A stretch of 64,000 nucleotides of DNA from Enterococcus sp. CSURQ0835 (GCF_902706605.1 NZ_CACSLH010000001.1:124001-188000); one strand, 5' to 3'; counted from the first letter of the stretch, positions 51,090 through 61,281 are shown. Notes: generated from the sequence alone by a model not told the origin. Translations and numbers: made by a program.

Positions 51090-52301
51090 TTACATATGAT
51101 GGAAAAATAATTTGTCTAAGAAACCTGAGAAAATCAAAAAGCTGAGACAAACAGCGTGAAAGGTCAAAACAACGGCCAATCCGTGAGTAAATTTATTCGA
51201 TGGTAATTGCTTCTTGTGTTTTTTCTTAAAGCGCAACCACACATCAGTCAAGCAGATCAACGTGGCATGATAAAGTCCGTAAACGATATAATACCACGTC
51301 AGACCGTGCCAAAAGCCCATGATCAAAAACAAGGCGAAGTAGCCGATATTAGAGGCTACGATCCGGCTTTTGAAAACTTTTTTCTTGATCAGCATAAACA
51401 TCAAACGCATGTAAATATAATCTCGGAACCAAAACGAGAGTGTCATATGCCAACGATTCCAAAATTCTTTGATATTCCATGATAAAAATGGTTTGTTAAA
51501 GTTCGGCGGTGTCTCGTACCCCATCAACTTCGAAGTCCCGACCGCAAACAAACTATAACCAGCAAAGTCAAAGAACAAATACATACTGTACACGTACATG
51601 TAACCTACTAACGGCCATGAGATCCCGCCACGTTCCATTGCCAAATGATCCACGACTGGCAGTAAGACTTGGCCGAAGTAATAGCCGATAATAAATTTGT
51701 ACAAAAAGCCTAAGAAGATCTGATGAACACCTTGCCCTAACAACTCGACATATTTCTCTTTAGCAGGTGGCTGATCGAGATCTTTCACAAAGCGACGATA
51801 CCGATCGATCGGACCAGAAGAGATCGTCGGGAAGAACAGTAAGAACTGGATATACTTGATCGGATCATATTTTTTGATCATCCCATCGCGCATCTCCATA
51901 ATGATCTGCACCGACTTAAAGGTCAAATAAGAGATCCCTAAAAAGCCAAAGATCGAATTCGTCCCCGCTGCTAAAAACGGTGTGACTTTTACAAAAATCA
52001 ACGGCAAGATACTTAAAAAGACCGCCAGATAAAAGATCCAATTTTGATTTTTCTGTTGCCGATAATGATGGTAACACCAAACTAATACACTTTGATAGAT
52101 CACATAGCCGATCAAAGCCAGACCTTGTTTATAATCTACCCCACCAAAGGAGATGTATAAAAAGCCTAACGTGATCAATGCTTGATACCAATTGATCCGT
52201 TTGCCTCGCAACACTAAACTAATGATCAGCGGCGCTAATGCAATCAGCAGTAAAATAAAATACTTTGGTGACGCGTAAGGAACCATATGCGGGATAATCA
52301 T
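51090..52301 (-). CDS. dltB: MBOAT O-acyltransferase DltB
   Basis: 403-aa polytopic membrane protein of the MBOAT family with the catalytic His in GFWHGLTWYYIVYGLYH, and FWNRWHMTLSFWFRDYIYMR upstream. Passes D-Ala across the membrane. Start overlaps the dltA stop by 4 bp. Confidence 0.95.
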   Translation of the reverse strand: MIIPHMVPYASPKYFILLLIALAPLIISLVLRGKRINWYQALITLGFLYISFGGVDYKQGLALIGYVIYQSVLVWCYHHYRQQKNQNWIFYLAVFLSILPLIFVKVTPFLAAGTNSIFGFLGISYLTFKSVQIIMEMRDGMIKKYDPIKYIQFLLFFPTISSGPIDRYRRFVKDLDQPPAKEKYVELLGQGVHQIFLGFLYKFIIGYYFGQVLLPVVDHLAMERGGISWPLVGYMYVYSMYLFFDFAGYSLFAVGTSKLMGYETPPNFNKPFLSWNIKEFWNRWHMTLSFWFRDYIYMRLMFMLIKKKVFKSRIVASNIGYFALFLIMGFWHGLTWYYIVYGLYHATLICLTDVWLRFKKKHKKQLPSNKFTHGLAVVLTFHAVCLSFLIFSGFLDKLFFHHM

Positions 52302-53818
52302 TTAGAATTCACCTCATTTAGAATCCCTTTACGGTCGATCTTACCATTTGCCGTGCGAGGAAGTTGGTCGAGATAGACAAAACGTTGGGGGATCATATAA
52401 TCCATCACGCTTTGGGCCAGTTCTTCTTTGATCGCTTTAGTCAATTGGAACGTTTTTTCAAATGGATTCTCATTAGCAACGACATAAGCGACTAACTGCT
52501 GGACTTTATGATTTTGATATTTGGGAACGACTGCCGCTTGTTTCACGTAAGAAACTTTTTCTAAATGATGATCGATGTCTTCTAATTCGATCCGAAAACC
52601 GTGAAGCTTGACTTGAAAATCAATTCGGCCATCATAAAGCAACAAACCATCGGCAGTCATTTTTCCAGCATCCCCCGTTTTATAAGCCGGCTGACCTGCT
52701 GATTCAAAGAAAGCTTTTGCTGTCTTCTCAGGATTATGCATATAGCCTTTTGAAACACTCGGTCCTTTGATGATCAGCTCCCCGATCTGATCGGCTGTGA
52801 CCAGTTGACCTTCAGACAAGATTTGGACCTCAGTGTCCGCTTTGACATACCCAATAGGTACGCGATCGTATTGTGCTAAAACTTCCGGCGTCAATTTGAT
52901 TTGCGAGATCGCAACCGTCGCTTCAGTTGGCCCGTATGTGTTAAAGATCCCAGCATGAGGGAAACGCTTCAATAATTCAGTCGCTGTTTTATGGGGCAAT
53001 TCTTCCCCGCAAAATTGAAAGATTTTAAGCGAAGGAACATGTTTTGCATCAAAAGTTGGTTCCATCAAACAAATATCCATGAAAGACGGTGTTGAGACCC
53101 AGACTTCGATATCTAGTTTAGGTAAGAACGCAAACAACTTTTTAAAATCATTGATCACGGCTTTTTCCATTGGTACTAGGGTCCCGCCCGTTGTCAGCGC
53201 TGGATAAATACTCATCACCGACAAATCAAACGAATACGGTGCTTGAGATAAAAAGCGCATCTTTTCGGTGATCCCAAAATCAGCCAAATCCCAATTCAAA
53301 AAGCTCAATAAATTTTTATGACTGATCTGTACACCTTTTGGTACCCCAGTCGTTCCAGAAGTAAAGATGATGTAATAGTTCTCATCTTCTTTCACCGGCG
53401 TCAATGGTTTAGCCGCAGCTGTCGTCTTAAAGATCTGAGCTAACTCAGTTGGTGTGAGTACCGGAATTTCCGTGACGATTTTTTCCGGCCAAGGTAACAC
53501 ACTGATGATCAGCGCCGGTTGGGCTACGTTTAAGATCAATTCGATCCGTTCTTGTGGGGTAGTCGATTCAATGGGAATATAGGCGTGTCCAGCTTTGGAT
53601 GCACCTAAAAAGCTGGCTAGCATCTCAAATTCTAGTTCACCAAAAACTACCACCGGGGCTTTTGGTGCGATCCGATCGGTCAAATGATAAGCTAAGTGAT
53701 CGGAATATTGCTTTAACTCCGCATACGTGAATGCGGCCGTCTCTGATTGATACGCCAATTGATCGGGGGCTTTTTGCGCCCACGCATCAATTGTAGTCAT
53801 GACATCGTTCATCTGCAT
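52298..53818 (-). CDS. dltA: D-alanine-DltC ligase DltA
   Basis: 506-aa adenylating enzyme with YIIFTSGTTGVPKGVQISHK, FNTYGPTEATVA and a C-terminal LPRTANGKIDRKG lysine motif. Activates D-Ala and loads DltC in the cytoplasm. ATG behind AGGAGGAAGCGAC. The dlt system lowers cell-surface negative charge and resists cationic peptides. Confidence 0.95.
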   Translation of the reverse strand: MQMNDVMTTIDAWAQKAPDQLAYQSETAAFTYAELKQYSDHLAYHLTDRIAPKAPVVVFGELEFEMLASFLGASKAGHAYIPIESTTPQERIELILNVAQPALIISVLPWPEKIVTEIPVLTPTELAQIFKTTAAAKPLTPVKEDENYYIIFTSGTTGVPKGVQISHKNLLSFLNWDLADFGITEKMRFLSQAPYSFDLSVMSIYPALTTGGTLVPMEKAVINDFKKLFAFLPKLDIEVWVSTPSFMDICLMEPTFDAKHVPSLKIFQFCGEELPHKTATELLKRFPHAGIFNTYGPTEATVAISQIKLTPEVLAQYDRVPIGYVKADTEVQILSEGQLVTADQIGELIIKGPSVSKGYMHNPEKTAKAFFESAGQPAYKTGDAGKMTADGLLLYDGRIDFQVKLHGFRIELEDIDHHLEKVSYVKQAAVVPKYQNHKVQQLVAYVVANENPFEKTFQLTKAIKEELAQSVMDYMIPQRFVYLDQLPRTANGKIDRKGILNEVNSK

Positions 53819-53829
53819 GTCGCTTCCTC

Positions 53830-53982
53830 CTAAAACTCATTATAAATAAAGTTGCCGCCTTGGATACTCTTATAATGGTACAAATAAATCAAGACGAGTA
53901 AGATGCCGAAGTAAAGAATCGTTTTACCGGCAAACGTCAACCAATAGCGGGTATTGGGCCGCTTAAAAAACTCGCGCATCAT
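53830..53982 (-). CDS. dltX: DltX small membrane protein
   Basis: 50 aa: basic N-terminus (MMREFFKRPNTRYWLTF), one transmembrane helix (about 21-36) and the conserved end GGNFIYNEF. DltX is needed for D-alanylation and its C-terminus interacts with the Dlt complex. ATG behind AGGAGGAAATC; its TAG overlaps the dltA ribosome site. First gene of the operon. Confidence 0.92.
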   Translation of the reverse strand: MMREFFKRPNTRYWLTFAGKTILYFGILLVLIYLYHYKSIQGGNFIYNEF

Positions 53983-54089
53983 GATTTCCTCCTAAATAAC
54001 TACTGTCATCAGTATAGTTTTTTTCTCTGGGATTTGACATTGATTTTTCTTACACGTGGCGCTTTCAAACTAACAATTTTGTCACTTGC

Positions 54090-56099
54090 TTATTTTTGCA
54101 CGATTTTTTTCTGATACAAACAAGTCAACCAGTAGAAACTGCCATAGACTGCAATCAAGATACCGCAAAACAAATAGACGAACCAGTAATTTGCATTTTG
54201 GACGATTTGAGTAAAGACCCGGATCGCAAACACACTATGAATGATCCCTAAGATCGCCGGCGGAAAAAAGATACTCCGATTTTCTCGATAGATCAGCTGA
54301 TCGATATTTTTTTCGGGAATCCCTAAACGATAAAGTAACTCGTACTGGCCTTTTTTTCGTTCGGCTTCTGAGATTTGCCGCATGCTGACGGTACTAGCGG
54401 TGGTGATGATAAATGTCATCGCCACAAAGGTCACGATAAACAATAGCAGACCAGCACGATGGCGAGTTTGACGATACGTATCTAACCGAGCGATATAATT
54501 CGTGCGATAAGTGGTGACGATCTGCTTGTCTTTTGCCTCACCTTTTTGGACCGTACCGTGTAACTTGTGATTTTGCCATTTCAAATCGGCATGAATCGGC
54601 GCGATCCAATTACTTTTGATCGTTTGGTGCAATTTTCTAACAACTTTTTCTTCTTGGTTTACCGGTACGTTTAAAGCAGTCAAATGATAGTCTTGCCCAT
54701 TTGTCTGGTCAAAGACTTCCGCTGAAACAACCAGCATATTTTCACCATAGCGAAGCGTTCGATCCCCTAAATAATTACTTTCCAAACTTTGCAATTGCAA
54801 TGTCTGGTTTTGCAGCTGGATCTTTTTAGCATAGTGAACATAGTGCCGTAAAATCGTTTGAAACGGGGTCAACAGTACTGCTGAATCAGAACTTTTTAAC
54901 TTCAATTCTGGCAGATAAGGATTCAACGCTTGAAATTTTTGATATTCCGGCAAAGCAATCAAATCGATCACACCGGGTTCATCATCGCTGCCTTCACCTG
55001 TAATACTCATCTTTTGTTTAGCTGGAATCACTTTAAACGTCAGCGTTTGTTTCGTGACTGCGATCCCTTTAAGTTGCGGAGCAAATGTTTGATATGCTCC
55101 TTGATCCATCATCAATGTGACGGGTGCGGCTTCATTGACTCCATTCATTTGGATCGAGACCATCGCTGCCACACCACCTAAAATAGCTAGTGCCAATCCT
55201 AAAAAAATCGTGACCGTCCCTAAAAAATTCCATTCACTTCCTAACCGCAGTTGAAAATCGCTGCGTGACAGGAGGCGTAAATTTCGATACGTCAGCGGAT
55301 TTTTTTGGCTCGCGTAATAGCGTAACGTCTGAGCAAAAAAGAGATACGTCCCAATGACACATAAACTAAAAATGACCAGCATCGCAATAAAATTAGCTTG
55401 CAGCAAACTGGTTGTTTTCGTCAGCTGTTTGACTAATTTTAAATAATTTAACGCTAGCACCCAACCACTAAGTAACACGATCCCACCGAAAATCGCCACG
55501 ACTTTTTGCCATGTGACGAGTTTTCTCGTTCTCATGACGGGGCGCTCTTTTAGCTGGGTCACTTTGTAACCGGCAATCTGCCAAATCATCTGGAGTGAAA
55601 CAACGAGTAAAATAAAACCCATCACTAACGCAGTGCCAGCGATCGCATCAAATGAAAGAAAAAAATCGACTTGTAACGGCAATCCCATCGCTTTGACTAA
55701 GATCATGCTGAACAATTTCGAAGTCAAGATACCCAAAACGATTCCCGCGACAAACGCACTACTACCTAAAATCAACAATTCAAATAAAAAGAGACTTGCG
55801 ACTTGAAAAAGTTTCCAACCGTTCAAGCGAAAGATCGCAATATCCTTTTGGCGACTTTCTAAAAAAAAGCGGCTCATGCTCGTCATAAAAAACAACAAGA
55901 TCAGTACCACCGTGATACTGCCAGTAGCTAAAGTGCTGACTAGCCGGGTACTTTGTCCAGCACCTCTGATCAAAGGCTGCTCATACGTCATCGCGGTAAA
56001 TGAGTAATAGACCATTACAGCAAACACCATGCTGAAAAAATAAAACAAATAGTTTTGAGCATGTTTTTTAAATCCACGCCACGCGATCTTAGCGAGCAT
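54090..56099 (-). CDS. Bce-type ABC transporter permease
   Basis: 669 aa with about ten helices and a large extracytoplasmic domain (about 300-520) between TM7 and TM8, the BceB/VraG layout for peptide-antibiotic sensing and resistance. FtsX-like segments near the ends. Start ATG 56099 with GGAGGTGGCAGG upstream, inside the end of the ATPase gene. No two-component partner is adjacent. Confidence 0.85.
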   Translation of the reverse strand: MLAKIAWRGFKKHAQNYLFYFFSMVFAVMVYYSFTAMTYEQPLIRGAGQSTRLVSTLATGSITVVLILLFFMTSMSRFFLESRQKDIAIFRLNGWKLFQVASLFLFELLILGSSAFVAGIVLGILTSKLFSMILVKAMGLPLQVDFFLSFDAIAGTALVMGFILLVVSLQMIWQIAGYKVTQLKERPVMRTRKLVTWQKVVAIFGGIVLLSGWVLALNYLKLVKQLTKTTSLLQANFIAMLVIFSLCVIGTYLFFAQTLRYYASQKNPLTYRNLRLLSRSDFQLRLGSEWNFLGTVTIFLGLALAILGGVAAMVSIQMNGVNEAAPVTLMMDQGAYQTFAPQLKGIAVTKQTLTFKVIPAKQKMSITGEGSDDEPGVIDLIALPEYQKFQALNPYLPELKLKSSDSAVLLTPFQTILRHYVHYAKKIQLQNQTLQLQSLESNYLGDRTLRYGENMLVVSAEVFDQTNGQDYHLTALNVPVNQEEKVVRKLHQTIKSNWIAPIHADLKWQNHKLHGTVQKGEAKDKQIVTTYRTNYIARLDTYRQTRHRAGLLLFIVTFVAMTFIITTASTVSMRQISEAERKKGQYELLYRLGIPEKNIDQLIYRENRSIFFPPAILGIIHSVFAIRVFTQIVQNANYWFVYLFCGILIAVYGSFYWLTCLYQKKIVQK

Positions 56100-56856
56100 T
56101 GATCCTGCCACCTCCTCCAATCGCGGCTTGCATATCGATCACTTTTTCAAAAAATTCTTTACGGGAAGAACGCCGAACGATCTCAGAAAAAAAGCGCCCG
56201 TCTTTGATGAACAACACACGATTACAATAACTAGCCGTGTACGGATCATGGGTCACCATCAAGATCGTCATGTCTTCTGACAAATTCAGTTCCGCTAAGT
56301 AATGTAAAAACTCCGCCGCAGCTTTTGAATCAAGTGCGCCGGTCGGTTCATCAGCAAATAAGATCTCCGGTTTGGTGATCAAGGAACGCGCGGCAGCAGT
56401 TCGTTGACGTTGCCCGACTGAGATCTCTTCAGGGTAACGCGTCAAGATCTCGGTGATCCCAAACGTTTTTGCTAAATGAGCCAATCGTTTTTTCAATTCG
56501 GTCGTCGGTAATTTGCTGACTGTCAGCGGCAATAAAATATTATCTGCCACCGTCAGTGCATCGATCAAACTAAATTCTTGAAAGATAAAACCTAATTTTT
56601 CGCGTCTGAAATCGGTCAGCTGATTTTCATTTAACTTGGCAATATCTTGACCCGCTAATTTGACTTCACCCAGTGTCGGCAATAAGATCGTCGCTAAAAT
56701 ATTCAGTAAGGTTGTCTTACCTGCCCCGCTAGGTCCCATGATCCCGACGAACTCGCCTTGATCAATCGTGAAGTTTAAATCATTTAACACATTGACTTGA
56801 TTGAAACGATTGCCATAATTTTTGCTGAGATGAGAGACTTCGATCATTTTTTTCAT
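56089..56856 (-). CDS. Bce-type ABC transporter ATPase
   Basis: 255 aa with Walker A GPSGAGKTTLLNILAT, signature region ISVGQRQRTAAARSL (SVGQ in place of SGGQ), Walker B ILFADEPTGALD. Energises the following permease; BceA family. ATG behind AAGAGGTAACAA. Together with dlt it forms a block of antimicrobial-peptide resistance genes. Confidence 0.88.
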   Translation of the reverse strand: MKKMIEVSHLSKNYGNRFNQVNVLNDLNFTIDQGEFVGIMGPSGAGKTTLLNILATILLPTLGEVKLAGQDIAKLNENQLTDFRREKLGFIFQEFSLIDALTVADNILLPLTVSKLPTTELKKRLAHLAKTFGITEILTRYPEEISVGQRQRTAAARSLITKPEILFADEPTGALDSKAAAEFLHYLAELNLSEDMTILMVTHDPYTASYCNRVLFIKDGRFFSEIVRRSSRKEFFEKVIDMQAAIGGGGRINAR

Positions 56857-57026
56857 TTGTTACCTCTTTTTAATGTCTGCTGGATTTCTTTTATGGTATC
56901 ATATTTTGGTTGATTTGCATTTCACTAAGCCTTTCCCTCCACTTTTTTTATTAAATATTTTTCCGTTATTTTATCATCTAACAAAACCTTTTACTATCAG
57001 CTTTCACATCCTTTCAGAATACCCAA

Positions 57027-57083
57027 CCACTACATATAGTATTGTCACACTCAACCTAACCTTAATAACACTACATCTAGTTG
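57027..57083. promoter_or_regulatory. Two NrdR boxes upstream of nrdD
   Basis: CCACTACATATAGTAT (57027-57042) and ACACTACATCTAGTTG (57068-57083), each near the acaCwAtATaTwGtgt consensus and 41 bp (four helical turns) apart. The second overlaps the -35. Repression by NrdR-(d)ATP is expected. Confidence 0.78.
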
Positions 57084-57109
57084 TAATATTTTCAAAAATC
57101 CCGTATGAT
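57081..57109 (+). promoter_or_regulatory. Promoter of nrdD
   Basis: TTGTAA (57081-57086), 17-bp spacer, TATGAT (57104-57109), 36 bp before the nrdD start. Confidence 0.7.
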
Positions 57110-57144
57110 AATAAGTGAACAAAATCAGAAAGGAGTTGGTTGGG

Positions 57145-59337
57145 ATGATGGAAATCAAGACCAATGAACATTTGACACAAGCTGTCCAACCAGCCTTAAA
57201 AGAAATCAAAGTCGTCAAGCGTGACGGCCGCCACGTGATATTTGATGATCAAAAAATTTATGATGCGCTCGTCAAAGCGGAGACAAAGATCCACGGTACG
57301 CTAGATCCACTGGCTTTTGAACGAATCCAATCGTTAGTTGAACGGGTAGACGCTGAGATCGCCCAACGTTTTGCTGATAACGTTAAAATTTATGAGATCC
57401 AAAATATCGTTGAACACACGTTACTGGAAAACAACGAATACGAATTAGCTGAGGAATACATCAACTACCGAACACGACGTGATTTCCAGCGCAGTAAAGC
57501 AACAGATATCAACTTTACGATCGGCAAACTGATCAATAAAGATCAAAGCGTCGTCAATGAAAATGCCAACAAAGATAGTAACGTTTTCAATACGCAGCGC
57601 GATTTGACAGCAGGGATCGTCGGCAAGTCGATCGGACTAAAAATGTTGCCGCCCCATGTAGCAAATGCCCACCAAAAAGGTGACATTCATTACCACGATC
57701 TGGATTACCATCCTTATACGCCCATGACCAACTGTTGTTTGATTGATTTCAAAGGCATGTTGAACAACGGATTTAAAATCGGGAACGCCGAAGTGGAAAG
57801 TCCGAAGTCGATCCAAACTGCCACAGCTCAAATTTCTCAGATCATCGCAAATGTCGCGTCTAGTCAATACGGTGGCTGTTCAGCGGATCGCGTCGATGAA
57901 CTGTTGGCACCTTTTGCCCAGTTGAACTACGAAAAGCACATGAAAGATGCCGATGAATGGATCGAGACGCAAGCAAAACGAGATGCTTTTGCTAAACAAA
58001 AAACGCAAAAAGATATTTACGATGCGATGCAAAGTTTAGAATATGAGATCAACACCTTGTTCACTTCAAATGGTCAGACGCCTTTTACGTCTTTAGGTTT
58101 TGGTCTAGGGACAAATTGGTTTGAACGCGAGATCCAAAAAGCGATCTTACAAATCCGGATCAACGGCTTAGGTAGTGAAAAGCGAACCGCGATCTTCCCA
58201 AAATTGATTTTTACATTACGGCGCGGAACAAATTTAAATCCGGAAGATCCAAACTATGACGTAAAACAATTAGCGCTAGAGTGTGCTACAAAACGGATGT
58301 ATCCCGATGTTTTGAACTATGATCGGTTGATTGAACTGACGGGTAGTTTTAAAGTACCGATGGGCTGTCGTTCCTTTTTACAAGGCTGGAAAGATGAAAA
58401 TGGCGAAGAGATCAATGTTGGCCGGATGAATCTCGGCGTTGTGACGTTGAACTTGCCGCGGATCGCGATGGAAGCAGATGGCGACCAAGCAAAATTTTGG
58501 AGCTTGTTAGAAGAACGTTTAGCTATCGCAAAAGACGCTCTTGTTTTTCGAGTTGAGCGGTGTAAAGAAGCAACGCCAGCTAACGCACCGATCTTGTATC
58601 AATACGGGGCATTTGGTAAACGTTTGAAACGTAACGGTTCTGTGGATGATCTGTTTAAAAACAAACGCGCGACTGTCTCACTGGGGTACATCGGACTTTA
58701 TGAAGTGGCGTCGGCTTTTTATGGTGGTGCTTGGGAACATGATCCGGCAGCCAAAGCCTTTACCTTAGATATCGTGAAAAACTTGAAACAACACACCGAT
58801 GCTTGGGGCGATGAATATGGCTATCACTTCAGTGTCTACTCGACTCCAAGTGAAAGTTTGACCGATCGTTTCTGTCGTTTAGATACGGAGAAGTTTGGGA
58901 TCGTCAAAGATATCACGGATAAAGAATATTACACGAACAGTTTCCATTATGACGTGCGGAAAAATCCAAGTCCGTTTGAAAAATTAGATTTTGAAAAAGA
59001 CTACCCGCAATATTGTTCTGGCGGTTTTATCCATTACTGTGAATATCCAATGCTGCAACAAAATCCAAAAGCTTTGGAAGCTGTTTGGGATTACGCCTAT
59101 GACAAGATCGGTTACTTAGGAACCAATACACCGATTGATCACTGTTACGCGTGCGGCTTTGAAGGAGATTTCAAACCAACTGAGCGCGGTTTTGAATGTC
59201 CGCAATGCGGCAATCACGATCCCAAAACGTGTGATGTCGTGAAACGAACTTGTGGCTACTTAGGAAATCCGCAACAACGGCCGATGGTTCACGGACGGCA
59301 CCAAGAGATTGCTTCCCGTGTTAAACATATGAAATAA
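57145..59337 (+). CDS. nrdD: Anaerobic ribonucleoside-triphosphate reductase
   Basis: 730 aa class III reductase. ATP-cone at residues 20-115 (VVKRDGRHVIFDDQKIYDAL), catalytic barrel, C-terminal zinc site (CYACGFEGDF ... CPQCGN) and glycyl-radical loop KRTCGYLGNPQQRP. Makes dNTPs without oxygen and needs NrdG. ATG 57145 behind AAAGGAGTTGGTTGGG; a GTG ten codons upstream precedes that site and is less likely. Confidence 0.95.
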   Translation: MMEIKTNEHLTQAVQPALKEIKVVKRDGRHVIFDDQKIYDALVKAETKIHGTLDPLAFERIQSLVERVDAEIAQRFADNVKIYEIQNIVEHTLLENNEYELAEEYINYRTRRDFQRSKATDINFTIGKLINKDQSVVNENANKDSNVFNTQRDLTAGIVGKSIGLKMLPPHVANAHQKGDIHYHDLDYHPYTPMTNCCLIDFKGMLNNGFKIGNAEVESPKSIQTATAQISQIIANVASSQYGGCSADRVDELLAPFAQLNYEKHMKDADEWIETQAKRDAFAKQKTQKDIYDAMQSLEYEINTLFTSNGQTPFTSLGFGLGTNWFEREIQKAILQIRINGLGSEKRTAIFPKLIFTLRRGTNLNPEDPNYDVKQLALECATKRMYPDVLNYDRLIELTGSFKVPMGCRSFLQGWKDENGEEINVGRMNLGVVTLNLPRIAMEADGDQAKFWSLLEERLAIAKDALVFRVERCKEATPANAPILYQYGAFGKRLKRNGSVDDLFKNKRATVSLGYIGLYEVASAFYGGAWEHDPAAKAFTLDIVKNLKQHTDAWGDEYGYHFSVYSTPSESLTDRFCRLDTEKFGIVKDITDKEYYTNSFHYDVRKNPSPFEKLDFEKDYPQYCSGGFIHYCEYPMLQQNPKALEAVWDYAYDKIGYLGTNTPIDHCYACGFEGDFKPTERGFECPQCGNHDPKTCDVVKRTCGYLGNPQQRPMVHGRHQEIASRVKHMK

Positions 59338-59396
59338 AATTTTGTAACAAAACAAATCGTGTTGTAAGCGCGGTGTTTAGCTAAATGATCTAAGAA

Positions 59397-59432
59397 GAAG
59401 GAGTGGGGTGTTTTATTCTCACTCCTTTTACT
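59397..59432 (+). terminator. Hairpin between nrdD and nrdG
   Basis: AAGGAGTG ... CACTCCTT followed by TT; probably partial termination that lowers nrdG relative to nrdD. Confidence 0.6.
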
Positions 59433-59453
59433 AAAAAGAAAAGAGTGAAAGTT

Positions 59454-60056
59454 ATGCGAGATCCAAAACCAAATGAATGGTTAGCCAGTGAGCTGAGTCA
59501 AAATCGGATCGCTGATTACAAAGCCTTTAATTTCGTTGATGGTGAAGGTGTCCGCAATAGTTTATATGTTAGCGGCTGTCTATTTGCTTGTGAGGGCTGC
59601 TTCAATGTTGCCGCGCAAAATTTTAACTATGGCAAACCTTATACAAAAGAACTAGAAGATCAAATCATCGCCGATACTGCGCATTCTTATGTCCAAGGTC
59701 TCACCCTGTTAGGCGGGGAACCTTTTTTGAATACGAATGTCTGCTTGCAATTGGTCGATCGTCTCCATGCAGAATTTGGGGACACTAAAGATATTTGGTC
59801 ATGGACTGGTTATACGTTTGAAGAATTACTGCAAGATAGCGACGACAAATTGGAACTATTGAATAAGATCGATATTTTAGTCGATGGTCGCTTTGACCTC
59901 AGCAAAAAAAATCTTTTACTCCAATTTCGCGGCAGCTCGAATCAACGGATCATCGATGTTCCTAAGTCACTACAAGCCGGCCAAGTCGTGTTATGGGACA
60001 AACTGCACGATTCTGAAAAAGCCTTTGAACAAATTAAAAAGAGCGATCTAATTTGA
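59454..60056 (+). CDS. nrdG: Anaerobic RNR activating protein (radical SAM)
   Basis: 200 aa. Fe-S ligands in GCLFACEGCFN (Cx3Cx2C), GGEPFLN SAM motif. Generates the glycyl radical on NrdD. ATG 59454; upstream in-frame codons run through the nrdD-nrdG hairpin and lack a site. Its end overlaps the convergent dinB by 9 bp. Confidence 0.93.
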   Translation: MRDPKPNEWLASELSQNRIADYKAFNFVDGEGVRNSLYVSGCLFACEGCFNVAAQNFNYGKPYTKELEDQIIADTAHSYVQGLTLLGGEPFLNTNVCLQLVDRLHAEFGDTKDIWSWTGYTFEELLQDSDDKLELLNKIDILVDGRFDLSKKNLLLQFRGSSNQRIIDVPKSLQAGQVVLWDKLHDSEKAFEQIKKSDLI

Positions 60057-60064
60057 GCGCTCTT
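60039..60064. terminator. Bidirectional terminator across the nrdG/dinB stop codons
   Basis: AAGAGCG (60039-60045) and CGCTCTT (60058-60064) flank both stop codons, with A/T runs on each side; the hairpin overlaps the two coding ends. Confidence 0.6.
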
Positions 60065-61169
60065 CAAACAATGGTAAAATAATATTTTCATATGCGATGG
60101 GATCTAGATTGGTCAAGGTGACACCGACCAATCGGATCCCTTTTTCGATGCCGCCGATCTCTTCCCAAATTTGTTTGGCTTGAAAAAATAATTCTTCTTT
60201 CGTGCGGACATAATAAGGTAAAGTCGCTCGTCTAGTAACCGTCGTGTAGTCTGCATAGCGGATCTTGACGACGACTGTCTTACCATGACGCTGCACACGA
60301 CGTAACGCACCTTCAACTTTTTCAGCTAGCTGACGCAATTGAGTCAAGACTTCCTCTTCGGTCGTCAAAGGTTTGCCATAAGTATGTTCTTTCCCCACTG
60401 ACTTGCGTTCACGGCTGACTTTTACTGGTGCATCATGGATCCCGCGAACTTTTCGATACAATGAATAGCCCATTTTTCCAAACTCTTGGATCAACGTCAT
60501 CTCACTTTGTTCATACAATTCCGCTCCAGTAAAAATCCCTAACTCGTTCATCTTCGGTACAGTCTTTTTTCCTACCCCGTGAAATTTTTCGATCGGCAAG
60601 GCTTTTAAAAATGCGACTGCTTCTTCTGGTGTGATCACCGTCAAGCCCCGCGGTTTTTGATAATCAGATGCCAGCTTGGCTAAAAATTTATTATAACTGA
60701 CACCAGCTGAGCACGTGAGTTTGACTTCATGCCAAATATCTTGTTGGATCATCCGTGCAACTTTGATTGCAGATAGATGCGCTAATTTATTTTTCGTAAC
60801 ATCCAAGTAAGCTTCATCGATCGAAACCGGTTCGATCATATCCGTATATCGTGCAAAGATCTCCCGCACTTGGCTGGAGACTCGCCGGTATTTTTCATGA
60901 TCACCTGGCTTGAAGATCGCTTCTGGACACAACTCATAAGCTTTTTGTGCGCTCATAGCCGAGTGAATCCCAAACTGGCGCGCTTTATAGTTTGCGGTCG
61001 TCACCACGCCTTTGCCCCCAGTATCAGATGGATGACGCGCGATCACTAAAGGATGGCGCGCAAGTTCTGGGTCATCGCGTTCTTCCACTGAAGCAAAAAA
61101 CGCATCCATATCAATGTGGATAATCTTGCGTGATGTATCATTTTTTAATGGAAAAACTAGCCCCGCCAT
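60048..61169 (-). CDS. dinB: DNA polymerase IV (Y-family)
   Basis: 373 aa translesion polymerase. IIHIDMDAFFASVEERDDPE carries the first catalytic Asp pair, PVSIDEAYLDVT the second; little-finger domain at the C-terminus. Start ATG 61169 behind GAGAGGTGAGCAAG, 18 bp after the -10. The promoter holds a LexA box, so it belongs to the SOS regulon. Confidence 0.93.
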   Translation of the reverse strand: MAGLVFPLKNDTSRKIIHIDMDAFFASVEERDDPELARHPLVIARHPSDTGGKGVVTTANYKARQFGIHSAMSAQKAYELCPEAIFKPGDHEKYRRVSSQVREIFARYTDMIEPVSIDEAYLDVTKNKLAHLSAIKVARMIQQDIWHEVKLTCSAGVSYNKFLAKLASDYQKPRGLTVITPEEAVAFLKALPIEKFHGVGKKTVPKMNELGIFTGAELYEQSEMTLIQEFGKMGYSLYRKVRGIHDAPVKVSRERKSVGKEHTYGKPLTTEEEVLTQLRQLAEKVEGALRRVQRHGKTVVVKIRYADYTTVTRRATLPYYVRTKEELFFQAKQIWEEIGGIEKGIRLVGVTLTNLDPIAYENIILPLFEERSN

Positions 61170-61187
61170 CTTGCTCACCTCTCCCTC

Positions 61188-61215
61188 ATTATACTCGAAC
61201 GTGCGTTTGGATTCA
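61188..61215 (-). promoter_or_regulatory. LexA-controlled promoter of dinB
   Basis: Minus strand TTGAAT-N17-TATAAT, with CGAACGTGCGTTTG (61196-61209, plus strand), a match to the CGAAC-RNRY-GTTYG DinR/LexA box, inside the spacer. Confidence 0.85.
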
Positions 61216-61281
61216 ATCACTCAAACGTAAACGACACGAGTCCCCACGCCCATAAAAATCAAATCCTCACTTACCACTAAA

